Below, piece after piece: positions 27,325-35,885 of a stretch of DNA of 64,000 nt. Under the pieces are notes generated by a model. It ran no database searches. It was not told where the DNA came from and was given only the letters and a program-made list of their open reading frames with translations. The stretch lies in assembly GCA_963803155.1 (NCBI GenBank), contig CAWDMN010000054.1, positions 1 through 64,000 on the forward strand, written 5' to 3'. Numbering within the stretch: position 1 is the first letter of the stretch; each line of letters begins with the position of its first letter. The position numbers and the translations under genes are program-made. Source of the stretch: CAWDMN01 sp963803155 (GTDB lineage Bacteria > Acidobacteriota > Terriglobia > Versatilivoradales > Versatilivoraceae).

Positions 27325-28593
27325 ATGTGGCATTCATCACAAAAGTTTTGGAGCATGTATGCATTGAGAATACTCGGTTCGCTGGCTGTCCTGCTGTTTT
27401 CTCCTTGGACCTGCACGGCGCAAATCCGGGCGGTGATCCCCTCATCGGCGCCAGCCCCCATCGGCCCATATACACCGGGGATCGATGCCGGGGATTATCT
27501 GTATGTCTCAGGACAAGGCGCTCGTTCTCCCCTTGGCATTATGCCCGCCTCCTTCGGAGACCAAGTGCGGCAAACGTTGGAAAACGTCAAAGCTGTTGTG
27601 GAAGTGGATGGGCTCACGATGGAGCATCTTGTTTATACGCAAGTCTATTTGGAAGACATCGGAAAATTTGAGGAGATGAACCGGATTTACGCGGAGTTTT
27701 TCCCCAAATCTCCCCCGGCGCGCACAACCCTCGGTGTTGCGAAACTTCCGGGAACTCCAGTCGAGATCAATGCGGTCGCCATTCGGGACCTATCCCACAA
27801 AAAAGTGGTGACGGTGCCCGGGTACGATTCACGCGAACCTGCTTCACCCGGAATACTGACTCACGATCGGTTGTTCATTTCAGCAATGCGGGGGCGCGAG
27901 CTCTTCACGGGAAAAGTGCCGGAAGATCCGGCCGCACAAGTTAATTGCGCATTGGAGGGTGTGAAGGCGGTTGTGGAAGCCGCGGGTTTGAACATGAGCC
28001 ATATCGTGTTTGTAAATCCATACCTCACCGGACTAATCCCCATGTCAGTGATGAATCAGCTTTATGCGAAACGATTCGAATTCGGAAACACTCCTGCCCG
28101 AGCCACCATCCGGGTTGCAGCCCTGCCCGAGGGGGCACAGATTGAATTCACTGGCGTGGCTGTAAGGGAACTGAATCAACGGTTGGCGGTGCGGCCGAAA
28201 AATATGCCCCCTAGCCCGACGGCAAGCCCTTGTGTTTTTGCGGGAAATACCTTTTATTGTTCAGCCAAAAGTGGATTTATTCCCGGACCCAACGGTGGGA
28301 TTTTCGCCTCAACTGTGGAGAATCAACTGCGCCAAACCATGCGAAATCTCTTGGATAATTTGGAGGAAGCAGGCCTCGACTATACCCATGTTGTGGCCAC
28401 CAACGTTTACCTCGACGATCTTGGGGATTTTCAAGCGATGAATGGGATTTATGCGAAATATTTCGGCAAGCTCCCCCCGACCAGAACGACCATTCAGCCG
28501 CATGCTTCCGTCGAAAGGAAGACCAACGAAGAGGGCCAATCTCCATCATTGGAAGAGATCTCCATAATTGCCATCAAACCGGAAGGAAAATAG
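27325..28593 (+). CDS. Secreted protein with three tandem RidA domains
   Basis: A 422-residue protein starting at the ATG at 27325, which has a near-perfect AAAGGAGGGG site upstream. A signal peptide (LRILGSLAVLLFSPWTCTAQ) is followed by three RidA/YjgF-like domains: residues about 37-150 (SSAPAPIGPYTPGID, PPARTTLGVAKLPG), 160-270 (RLFISAMRG, TPARATIRVAALPEG) and 285-415 (AGNTFYCSAKSGFI, PPTRTTIQ). Each keeps the Arg of the carboxylate-binding site. Normal RidA is a 130-residue cytosolic trimer that hydrolyses reactive imines; a single-chain exported triple version could imitate the trimer. Function outside the cytoplasm is unknown. Confidence 0.88.
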   Translation: MWHSSQKFWSMYALRILGSLAVLLFSPWTCTAQIRAVIPSSAPAPIGPYTPGIDAGDYLYVSGQGARSPLGIMPASFGDQVRQTLENVKAVVEVDGLTMEHLVYTQVYLEDIGKFEEMNRIYAEFFPKSPPARTTLGVAKLPGTPVEINAVAIRDLSHKKVVTVPGYDSREPASPGILTHDRLFISAMRGRELFTGKVPEDPAAQVNCALEGVKAVVEAAGLNMSHIVFVNPYLTGLIPMSVMNQLYAKRFEFGNTPARATIRVAALPEGAQIEFTGVAVRELNQRLAVRPKNMPPSPTASPCVFAGNTFYCSAKSGFIPGPNGGIFASTVENQLRQTMRNLLDNLEEAGLDYTHVVATNVYLDDLGDFQAMNGIYAKYFGKLPPTRTTIQPHASVERKTNEEGQSPSLEEISIIAIKPEGK

Positions 28594-28698
28594 GATGAAA
28601 TAGGATGCGTTAGTGCGACAGCACGTAATGCATCACTGGCGCAGTCATTCAGCAAAGCCGAGGATTCCATGCTTCGAGCTAACACAACCAATCAATCT

Positions 28699-28923
28699 TT
28701 ATTGGATTGTTGAAAGAAATTGATCGATGGAGAGATTGGCGGAACGGATCAATCCTCGCAGAGTCCCTTTCGCCACTTCCGGGTAATTTGGAATAGAAAG
28801 TGTCGCTACTTGTCCAGGCTTAGTCATGATGATATGGCTTCCACGCTGCCGGACAACCTGCCAACCCCACTTTTGGAATGCCTTTACCACCTGAACCGAA
28901 CTAAGAGATGGCAAAGGAGTCAT
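28699..28923 (-). CDS. hicA: HicA-type toxin
   Basis: A 74-residue mRNA interferase of a type II toxin-antitoxin system. The dsRBD-like fold signature is VVKAFQKWGWQVVRQRGSH, with the catalytic His in the GSH motif, followed by SIPNYPEVAKGTLRGLIRSA, a typical ending. The start is placed at 28923, where its ATG overlaps the HicB stop (TGATG); an upstream ATG in the same frame, at 28947, would overlap HicB further. Antitoxin precedes toxin, an arrangement also known for this family. Confidence 0.9.
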   Translation of the reverse strand: MTPLPSLSSVQVVKAFQKWGWQVVRQRGSHIIMTKPGQVATLSIPNYPEVAKGTLRGLIRSANLSIDQFLSTIQ

Positions 28924-29129
28924 CAGGCCGTTACCTCCAGTTGACAAGTCTCAATGGTCAAAGGAAGTCCTTGTTCCTGGCGTACCTCCAAGCACAGAGC
29001 GATGGCTTCTTTGATGTTTTGCAGTGCGTCTTCTTTGGTCTTCCCTTGGCTGATGCAGCCCGGAATGGACGGGCATTCCACAATCCACATTCCATCCTCA
29101 TCGCGGTCAATGGTGACATTAAATTTCAT
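28923..29129 (-). CDS. hicB: HicB-type antitoxin
   Basis: A 68-residue protein with the partial RNase H-like fold of HicB: MKFNVTIDRDEDGMWIVECP, GCISQGKTKEDALQNIKEAI and a C-terminal strand. It would neutralise the HicA toxin encoded immediately downstream. It has no added DNA-binding domain in this length, which is usual for short HicB proteins. AGGGTAAGT precedes the start. Confidence 0.9.
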   Translation of the reverse strand: MKFNVTIDRDEDGMWIVECPSIPGCISQGKTKEDALQNIKEAIALCLEVRQEQGLPLTIETCQLEVTA

Positions 29130-29266
29130 ACTTACCCTCCGATCATCATATTGACCGATTTATTTGGTCTTGGCAAGAACCCCACCAACGAGTATGCCAA
29201 GTCGATAAATCATGGCCGATGCGTCAGGTTCTTCGGGCCGACGTATCCTGCCAATTCAATGGGGAT

Positions 29267-30814
29267 TTATTCCATTTCAAGCGCCAACACGGATTTGGCC
29301 GGGATTTCCACCATGAACCCTCCAGCCACCAGCTTGGCCCCGTTGAAGGAAACAGGTTTGACACGGTCAGGTTGTTCAAAAGTATTGTGGGCATTGATTT
29401 CCGCAGCAGTCAGGATCTGTCCGGAAATTTTGGTGACTTTTGCCCCCCGCAAATCGGCGGTGACACTCTGCGTCTGATTGGGATCCAGGTTGCAGAAGGT
29501 GACATGAATTTTCCCAGCCTTATCACGGGATGCAGACACATTTAGGGCTGGGATCTTTTCTTGGGAAAATTGATAATCGGCAGCAGCGAGAGAAGCAGGT
29601 AATAAAGTGGCACCCTGGTGAACCTTGTAAAGATTAAAAACATGATAGGTCGGGGTCAGCACCATTTTGTCATCCCTGGTCAGAATGACCGATTGGAGCA
29701 CATTGACCATCTGGGCAATATTGGCCATGCGCACCCGACCCGCATGCTGGTTGAAAAGGTTCAAATTGATTCCTGCCACCAGGGCGTCCCGCAAGGAATT
29801 TTGCTGATAGAGGAAGCCGGGATTGGCGCCGGGTTCCACATCGTACCAGGTCCCCCACTCATCGATGCCCAATGCGACTTTCTTCTGAGGATCATGCTGA
29901 TCCATGATGGTGGAATGCCGGGTCAGCAATTCTTCCATGAAAAGAGTCTTCTTCAAGACTTTGAACCACTCTGCTTCTTGAAATTGCGTGGCTGAACCTT
30001 TATTGTTCCAATCCACTGTATAATAATGAAGCCCGATCCCCTCCATCATCGGTCCGGCCTCGCGCATGAGGACTTCCATCCAATGGTAGCCGTCATCACT
30101 GGGGCCGCTGGCGATCCGGGAGAGATGATTCCCGCCATAACTTCGCAAATAGGTTTGAAACTGTCGAAAGACATCCGCATAATATTCCGGACGCATGCTG
30201 CCACCGCAACCCCAAGTCTCATTGCCCACCCCCCAAAAGGCCACTTTCCATGGCTTTTCCCGGCCATTGGCCTTTCGCCAGTCGGCCATCGGGCTCTTTC
30301 CTTCAAATGTCAGATATTCCACCCACTCCGACATTTCCTGGACGGTTCCACTTCCCACATTGCCGCTGATATACGCTTCACAGCCCAATTGGCCGCAGAG
30401 ATCCATGAACTCGTGCGTTCCGAAGTGATTGTTCTCCGTAACGCCCCCCCAATGAACATTCACGATGGTCGGCCGTTTTTCCCGGGGGCCAACCCCGTCT
30501 TTCCAGTGATAGGTGTCGGCAAAACAGCCTCCCGGCCAGCGCAGGTTGGGAATCTTGATATTGCGCAAGGCTTCGACCACATCCTTGCGGATGCCTCGAA
30601 CATTGGGGATGGAGGAATTCTCTCCAACCCATAGCCCTCCGTAAATGCAGCTTCCCAAGTGCTCAGAAAAGTGTCCATAAATATGGCGATTGATGATCTG
30701 CTTGCCTTGATCCGCGTTGATAATCAGCCGGTTTTCTCCGGCCGAAACCAGGACGGAACCGAACAAAATAACCAGAACAATAATGAGAAGAGTTATCTTG
30801 TAAAAAGACTTCAT
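29267..30814 (-). CDS. Secreted alpha-L-arabinofuranosidase, GH51
   Basis: A 515-residue enzyme releasing terminal L-arabinofuranose from plant arabinans and arabinoxylans. A signal peptide ([20 protein letters not shown]) is followed by the family opening [18 protein letters not shown] and [15 protein letters not shown]. The acid/base Glu lies in [11 protein letters not shown] near residue 200 and the nucleophile Glu in GIDEWGTWY near 319. The C-terminal beta domain ends with [14 protein letters not shown]. Start ATG at 30814 has GGAGG ten bases upstream; an earlier ATG at 30847 is possible. It sits downstream of the fucoside locus on the same strand. Confidence 0.93.
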   Translation of the reverse strand: MKSFYKITLLIIVLVILFGSVLVSAGENRLIINADQGKQIINRHIYGHFSEHLGSCIYGGLWVGENSSIPNVRGIRKDVVEALRNIKIPNLRWPGGCFADTYHWKDGVGPREKRPTIVNVHWGGVTENNHFGTHEFMDLCGQLGCEAYISGNVGSGTVQEMSEWVEYLTFEGKSPMADWRKANGREKPWKVAFWGVGNETWGCGGSMRPEYYADVFRQFQTYLRSYGGNHLSRIASGPSDDGYHWMEVLMREAGPMMEGIGLHYYTVDWNNKGSATQFQEAEWFKVLKKTLFMEELLTRHSTIMDQHDPQKKVALGIDEWGTWYDVEPGANPGFLYQQNSLRDALVAGINLNLFNQHAGRVRMANIAQMVNVLQSVILTRDDKMVLTPTYHVFNLYKVHQGATLLPASLAAADYQFSQEKIPALNVSASRDKAGKIHVTFCNLDPNQTQSVTADLRGAKVTKISGQILTAAEINAHNTFEQPDRVKPVSFNGAKLVAGGFMVEIPAKSVLALEME

Positions 30815-30887
30815 CTTTTTCTTGCCTCCCTCAACGTCGATTTTCATCGGATCAAATAATTGGCCACTGCTAAGCGCTATCCTGTAT

Positions 30888-30979
30888 GGTAGCCACGGTG
30901 AGCGTTTTCCCGCGAGCCGTGGGCTTTTGGCTAGGTGGCCGAGATCCACGCCTCGTGAAAAACGCACGCCGTGGCTGCC
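30888..30979. repeat. 92-bp inverted-repeat element
   Basis: Ends GGTAGCCACGG and CCGTGGCTGCC pair with one mismatch, and the pairing continues through GCGTTTT on the left and AAACGC on the right. A second short palindrome, centred on GAGCCGTGGGCTTTTGGCT, sits inside. It separates the GH51 and aldo/keto reductase genes. Confidence 0.75.
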
Positions 30980-31024
30980 ATTTATAGGAAAATTTGAGCA
31001 GTGATTACAATTGGCGAGTCACTT

Positions 31025-32077
31025 TCATGGAGGAGTGATTTCTCCATTTAAATCCCAAAGGTCTTCCCAAGTTTGGCCATCCTTCCACAAGAAAACCTGC
31101 CCTTTGATCAAGCGGCAGTTGCGATCGATGGCGGCAATTGCATTCATGTCTTCATTACTAAGAGGCAGCATCACGGCTGCCCGCAGGTTGCCGAGATAGT
31201 GGCTGCGATTGACGGAAAAGGGGATCGGAATCTGCCCGCGTTGAATGGCCCAACGGATGCAGAGAGCCGCCGGGTGCACCGCCAGTTTTTTGGATATTTT
31301 TACAATGACGGGATCCTCCAAATCGATTGTATCCTGGGGAGTGCGGTCCCGCTCCGGGCGACCCGGGGAACCGATTGGGCAATACCCAATCGGGACTATT
31401 CCATTTTCCGCGACAAATTGAAAAAGTTCCGGCTGCTGGAAATGGGGATGCAACTCCATCTCGTTGACCGCAGGTTTAATCCCGGCATCCCGCAAAACCA
31501 CTTTCAGTTTGGGAATGGTCATATTGGAAGTGCCAAGGTGCTTCACCCATCCCATTTCCACCAACTTTTCCATTTGCCGCCAAGTGCGCAGGAAATTTTC
31601 GTGAAGGTAGGGTTTGGCTTCCGGACTGCGTGAACTGACGTCACATTGGGGGGGATGAAAATTGGGAAATGGCCAATGAACCAGATACAAATCCAGATAA
31701 TCGAGTTGAAGATCGCGCAGGGTTTTCTCACAGGAAGGAATAACGTCCTTCTCGTCATGTTTGTCATTCCAGAGTTTGGAAGTGATCCAGAGTTCATCGC
31801 GCCGCATGCCGCGTTGAAGAAGCTGCCGAAACGAATAGCCAATCAAATGCTCGTTTCCATAAACCGAAGCACAATCGAAATGCCGGTATCCCGCCCGAGC
31901 CGCCCCCAGCAAGGCTTCCGCCACAGTCTCTCCCGAGACGTGGTCCGACCCAAAAGTTCCCAGTCCAAGGGCGGGAATCCTGGCTCCCGTGCGGAGGGTA
32001 TGAAAAGGGACCAGCCGCGGATCTACTCCATCCGCATCTGGTATAAAAGAATGAGTTGTTCCCACATGATTATTCAT
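31025..32077 (-). CDS. Aldo/keto reductase
   Basis: A 350-residue NADPH-dependent barrel enzyme. The tetrad is visible: Asp and Tyr in FDCASVYGNE, Lys in TSKLWNDKH and His in LVHWPFPNF. The coenzyme-binding end includes PIPFSVNRSHYLGNL. It is the last gene of the tightly spaced run that starts with the fucosidase, 33 bases after the zinc dehydrogenase, so reduction of a sugar or sugar-derived aldehyde is likely. No signal peptide. Slightly long N-terminal extension compared with the family. Confidence 0.9.
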   Translation of the reverse strand: MNNHVGTTHSFIPDADGVDPRLVPFHTLRTGARIPALGLGTFGSDHVSGETVAEALLGAARAGYRHFDCASVYGNEHLIGYSFRQLLQRGMRRDELWITSKLWNDKHDEKDVIPSCEKTLRDLQLDYLDLYLVHWPFPNFHPPQCDVSSRSPEAKPYLHENFLRTWRQMEKLVEMGWVKHLGTSNMTIPKLKVVLRDAGIKPAVNEMELHPHFQQPELFQFVAENGIVPIGYCPIGSPGRPERDRTPQDTIDLEDPVIVKISKKLAVHPAALCIRWAIQRGQIPIPFSVNRSHYLGNLRAAVMLPLSNEDMNAIAAIDRNCRLIKGQVFLWKDGQTWEDLWDLNGEITPP

Positions 32078-32110
32078 CGCGTTCCCGATTTAACAAAATA
32101 AATGGCGGCT

Positions 32111-33184
32111 TTATTTCAACTCTTCATCAAACACCACGGCCACTTTGCCGCATTTTCCACTAGCCATGAGAGAATAGGCTTCCGATACCCGTTCCAGCGG
32201 GAAGCGGTGCGTAATTAAGCGATCTGGATGAATCTCCCATCTGACAATTCTTTCCACCAGTTCCTCCATCCGCCAGATCGTGGTTACCCAGGATCCGTAA
32301 ATGGTTTTTTGGTCATGGATAATGTCTTCCGAAGGTCGAAAGGCCACGGTTCCACCTTCTCCGACGAAACAGATTTTTCCCCATTTCCGGGTGGCTTGGA
32401 TGCAAGTGAGCCGTGCCTTCTCATTGGCCGAGCAGTCTATGGCCCGTTCGACACCGGCGCCATTTGTCATCTCTTTTACGTGAGCTACATTATCCGGGCC
32501 AAAGGCCAGGATATCATCACAAAGGCCCAAGGAGCGTGCCAGTTCCAAACGCTCCGGCAGGACATCGATTCCGATGATCCGGTTCGCCCCCATGGCCTTG
32601 GAGAGCATGGCCGTTGCCAACCCCACGGGACCCAGCCCGGCAATCAGCACCACATCGTTCCCGCAGATGCCGATCCGTTCGAGTCCCTCATAAACAGTGC
32701 CGAAACCGCAGGCAATCTGGGCTCCATCCGAATAGCTCAAAGAATCGGGCAGATCCACCAGATCTTTTTCTTCCGCCAGAATAAAATCAGCCATCCCGCC
32801 ATTCCTCTGCCAGCCATAGGCCCGGCGGTATTGGCTGGTGCAGGAAATCATATAACCCCGGCGGCAGTCGTTACAAACGCCACAACCCGAAATATGATAA
32901 ACGACCACCCGATCCCCTGTCTTAAAGCGGCGACACCCCGGACCGCATTCGACAATCTGCCCGCAAGGTTCATGGCCGGCAATCATTCCCGACTGGTAAC
33001 CTTCCGGACCTTTGCCAAGATGCTGACGATAGATGCAGCGAATATCAGAGCCGCAGATGGTGGAACTCTTGGTCTTGATGAGCACTTCACCATGCCCGGG
33101 AACTGGCACATCAAATTCGCGCAGCTCCGCGCTGCTATTGCCAGGCAGAATCGCGCCCCGCATCTTTTTAAGTTGGTTGGTCAT
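32111..33184 (-). CDS. Zinc-dependent alcohol/polyol dehydrogenase
   Basis: A 357-residue medium-chain dehydrogenase. Catalytic zinc ligands are Cys in STICGSDIR and His-Glu in GHEPCG; structural zinc cysteines are in GCGVCNDCRRGYMISC. The nucleotide-binding motif is LIAGLGPVGLATAMLSKAMG, with a following IDVLPERL that suggests NAD. Start at 33184 has GGAGG close upstream; the longer frame to 33268 runs through a repeat. It probably oxidises a sugar or sugar acid in the fucoside locus. It is followed after 33 bases by an aldo/keto reductase gene. Confidence 0.9.
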   Translation of the reverse strand: MTNQLKKMRGAILPGNSSAELREFDVPVPGHGEVLIKTKSSTICGSDIRCIYRQHLGKGPEGYQSGMIAGHEPCGQIVECGPGCRRFKTGDRVVVYHISGCGVCNDCRRGYMISCTSQYRRAYGWQRNGGMADFILAEEKDLVDLPDSLSYSDGAQIACGFGTVYEGLERIGICGNDVVLIAGLGPVGLATAMLSKAMGANRIIGIDVLPERLELARSLGLCDDILAFGPDNVAHVKEMTNGAGVERAIDCSANEKARLTCIQATRKWGKICFVGEGGTVAFRPSEDIIHDQKTIYGSWVTTIWRMEELVERIVRWEIHPDRLITHRFPLERVSEAYSLMASGKCGKVAVVFDEELK

Positions 33185-33236
33185 GAAGGCCTCCCTAGAA
33201 AATCCCTGTAAGCTGCAAAAATTAAACAATTGGGAT

Positions 33237-33343
33237 GTCGGCGTCGGTATCGGAATCGGCATCGACAAGGCAGCAAAGGTTCACTCTGATCACTGCTATG
33301 CCGCAAGGTCGATCCCGATACCGACCCCGATTCCGATGCCGAG
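33237..33343. repeat. Inverted pair of GTCGGTATCGGAATCGG-type tandem repeats
   Basis: 33237-33266 consists of six-base-like units (GTCGGCGTCGGTATCGGAAT) and 33308-33343 of its complement (CCCGATACCGACCCCGATTC). Together they form a long imperfect stem around a 40-base loop between the small membrane protein gene and the dehydrogenase gene. Confidence 0.8.
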
Positions 33344-33367
33344 CTTGCCAGATGACAGTCCCCATTT

Positions 33368-33598
33368 TCATCTTTTTGTCAGACGGCCCGGCCGAAAATG
33401 GCCGACATAACCAAGACCGATGGCCAGCATCAACAATCCCCACCAGATATCCGCATGGAGATAGGCCAGCGCCATCGGCCGTTCAGGAGGTTTCACCCAG
33501 TTGTATAATCCAGAAACGGCAATAATGAAGCCATACAAGGCCAATAAGCCTCCGATAAAAAACCAGATGGGTATTTGGTGTTCATGGTCGCGGTGCAT
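33368..33598 (-). CDS. Small two-helix membrane protein next to the symporter
   Basis: A 76-residue protein with two membrane segments (WFFIGGLLALYGFIIAVSGL and WWGLLMLAIGLGYVGHF). It starts seven bases after the symporter stop, with GAGG five bases before its ATG, so it is translated from the same message. Small membrane partners occur beside other sodium:solute symporters; an accessory role here is an inference. No family name is certain. Confidence 0.7.
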   Translation of the reverse strand: MHRDHEHQIPIWFFIGGLLALYGFIIAVSGLYNWVKPPERPMALAYLHADIWWGLLMLAIGLGYVGHFRPGRLTKR

Positions 33599-33605
33599 TT
33601 TTTCC

Positions 33606-35717
33606 TCACCAGAAAATAATATTGACGGCAATTAATACCACCAGGACCGCCGAGGCCCAAAGTTTGGGCTGCTGGTACCAGGGGCAAGGTCCCATGTCGG
33701 GCAGCGGAGTGAGCCCCATCACCAGGTTGGCGAGTTCCGCATCAGACTTGGGTTTGGTAAACAGGCTGACCACTATGGTCGTACCCATGCAAAGCATCAA
33801 GGTCCAAAAGGCGCTATAAAGATTCACGGCCATCGGTTTGGCTTTTTCCGACCGGGCAATGTACTTGGCGTGTTCGGTGTTGAATTCCGCCGCATTGAAT
33901 TTCTGAGTGATGTCGATATACTTCGCCGTCACCCCTGCTTTCAGCACCAATGGAATTCCTTCCATGCCGAATTTATCTTTCTCCATCGTGCCGGACAACA
34001 TGACATTGGGAGCTAGAATTCGAACTTTTTTCTGCCCGGTCCGTTCCACCACAAAGCTTGGCAGGGAAACCTCCGCCTGGCCAACGAATTCAGGCTGAGG
34101 CACATTGGTGGCCTTCACCTCACCACTTTCGACCACCACCCGCCGAACATAGCCCGACATGTCCTTTTCCAGGGAGACCACTGCTCCGCTTCCCAATTCC
34201 ACCTGCGGGCTCGGCCGGAACCCGTTTGGGAAGGAATGAACATAAAACCACATCGACATAGAAAAGATAATCGAGACGAGAAATCCGATAAAACCCGCGG
34301 TAGGAGTGGCTCGTTTCCACAACATCCCAAGCAAGACCAAGCCAAAGAGGGGACAGATGAAAAAGAAAATCAACACTTGGAGGAATTCCAGAATGTTGGA
34401 GAAATAGAAAAGAGAATATGCGGTGGCGATGGAAATAAAAACGCCCAAAACAGAGCACCAGCGTCCCATTTTGAGGTAATGAGAGTCATCGGCATTTTTG
34501 TTCAAGAGGGGCTTGTAGACATCGTACGTCCAAACAGTGGCAAATGCGCTGACGTTGCCGGCCATGCCCGACATAAAGCCGGCAATCATGGCGGTAACAC
34601 CCAGACCCAGCAGGCCGGGTCCGAGATATTGGCCCATCAGCAGAGGCATTACGTCATTGAAAGTGTGGTGAGTGATATTCGCGCGGGGATCGCTTTCCGG
34701 AACCAAAATCATGGGAGATCCGTCCGAGTTAAGGAGAACAGCCAATCCTAAAAGCCCTGGGATGGTTACAATCAGCGGCACCAGCATTTTCAAGACTGAG
34801 CCAATGATGGTGCCATTTTGAGCAGACCGGAGATCTTTGGCCACGATCACGCGCTGTACCTGCAGGAAGTCGGTACACCAATAGCCAAAGCTCACGGCAA
34901 GGCCCAATCCAAACACCATGCCGAACCAGTCAATCCCCATGGGGTTGGTGTCGAAAGAGCCGAGATTGCGCCAGAGACTGGTGAAATCGGCATTCTGGAC
35001 AGTGGGGTGTATTATTGGGGCATGCTTCTGGATAGCCGCCATCATCTTGCTCCATCCGCCCGCCTGAATCAGCCCCAGGATCGGAATGAGCAATGAGCCA
35101 AACCAAATTAAGAAAAACTGGAGTACTTCATTAAACACAGCCGACAACAACCCGCCTAAGGTCACATAAATCGCCACCGTCAGTGACGACACCCAAATGC
35201 TGACATTCATATTCCACCCCAAGAGCAGGTGGAGGATTTTGGCCATGGCAAACATGCTGGCCCCACTGACCATCACGGTCAAGAAGGTGAAAGAAACTCC
35301 GGCCAGGGCTTGTGTCCCGACTCCAAAGCGCAACCTCAGATATCCAGGCACCGAATGGGTTTTGCAAATGTAATAGAACGGCATCATGACAATGGCCAAA
35401 AAAAGGATGGCGGGAATGGCGCCGATGAGGTAGGCATGGGCGGCCAGCATTCCATACTGGTAGGCCATGGCTGACCAACCCATGGTTTCCAGTGAAGAAA
35501 GGTTGGCCGAAATGAAGGAAAGACCGGCAATCCAGGCCGTCATCTTTCGTCCGGCCATGAAAAAATCTTCCCCCGTGCTGGCATACTCTTTCAAATAAAA
35601 TCCAATCAGAATGACAACCGCAAAGTAAATCACCACAATCAGTAAATCCACCGGCTTTAGAGAAAGCAATTGGGGTGGGTTTGCCGCGGCGAGAGTACTC
35701 AAGGTAAGAATGTTCAT
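33606..35717 (-). CDS. Sodium:solute symporter with large C-terminal loop domain
   Basis: A 703-residue SSS-family transporter, driven by Na+ and probably importing a sugar. The core has the LeuT-like series of membrane segments, with YASTGEDFFMAGRKMTAWIAG near the start and GFMSGMAGNVSAFATVWTYD in the conserved symporter region. After the segment GFLVSIIFSMSMWFYVHSF comes an insertion of about 120 hydrophilic beta-rich residues (GAVVSLEKDMSGYVRRVVVE to GVTAKYIDITQKF), then two more membrane segments. The ATG at 35717 has AAGGACACT upstream. It lies just downstream of the fucosidase, which suggests L-fucose or a fucoside as substrate. Confidence 0.9.
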   Translation of the reverse strand: MNILTLSTLAAANPPQLLSLKPVDLLIVVIYFAVVILIGFYLKEYASTGEDFFMAGRKMTAWIAGLSFISANLSSLETMGWSAMAYQYGMLAAHAYLIGAIPAILFLAIVMMPFYYICKTHSVPGYLRLRFGVGTQALAGVSFTFLTVMVSGASMFAMAKILHLLLGWNMNVSIWVSSLTVAIYVTLGGLLSAVFNEVLQFFLIWFGSLLIPILGLIQAGGWSKMMAAIQKHAPIIHPTVQNADFTSLWRNLGSFDTNPMGIDWFGMVFGLGLAVSFGYWCTDFLQVQRVIVAKDLRSAQNGTIIGSVLKMLVPLIVTIPGLLGLAVLLNSDGSPMILVPESDPRANITHHTFNDVMPLLMGQYLGPGLLGLGVTAMIAGFMSGMAGNVSAFATVWTYDVYKPLLNKNADDSHYLKMGRWCSVLGVFISIATAYSLFYFSNILEFLQVLIFFFICPLFGLVLLGMLWKRATPTAGFIGFLVSIIFSMSMWFYVHSFPNGFRPSPQVELGSGAVVSLEKDMSGYVRRVVVESGEVKATNVPQPEFVGQAEVSLPSFVVERTGQKKVRILAPNVMLSGTMEKDKFGMEGIPLVLKAGVTAKYIDITQKFNAAEFNTEHAKYIARSEKAKPMAVNLYSAFWTLMLCMGTTIVVSLFTKPKSDAELANLVMGLTPLPDMGPCPWYQQPKLWASAVLVVLIAVNIIFW

Positions 35718-35885
35718 AGTGTCCTTGCTGGTCGGGCTGTACGGCTGCCCATCGAAGGTTCCTAGGTTTCGATCGGCAACCGCCTTCGCAGAGTGATATT
35801 CAATTGATTGCCACGGCAGGCGCGCTCGCTGTGCAGCCCACGCCCGCCCATGGACAATGCAATACAATCCCAGGGCCAACTCATT

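Noticed and set aside
32228..33211. 327-codon plus-strand frame
   Set aside because: Opposite the zinc dehydrogenase gene, whose motifs and start signal are clear; the plus-strand product is not protein-like.
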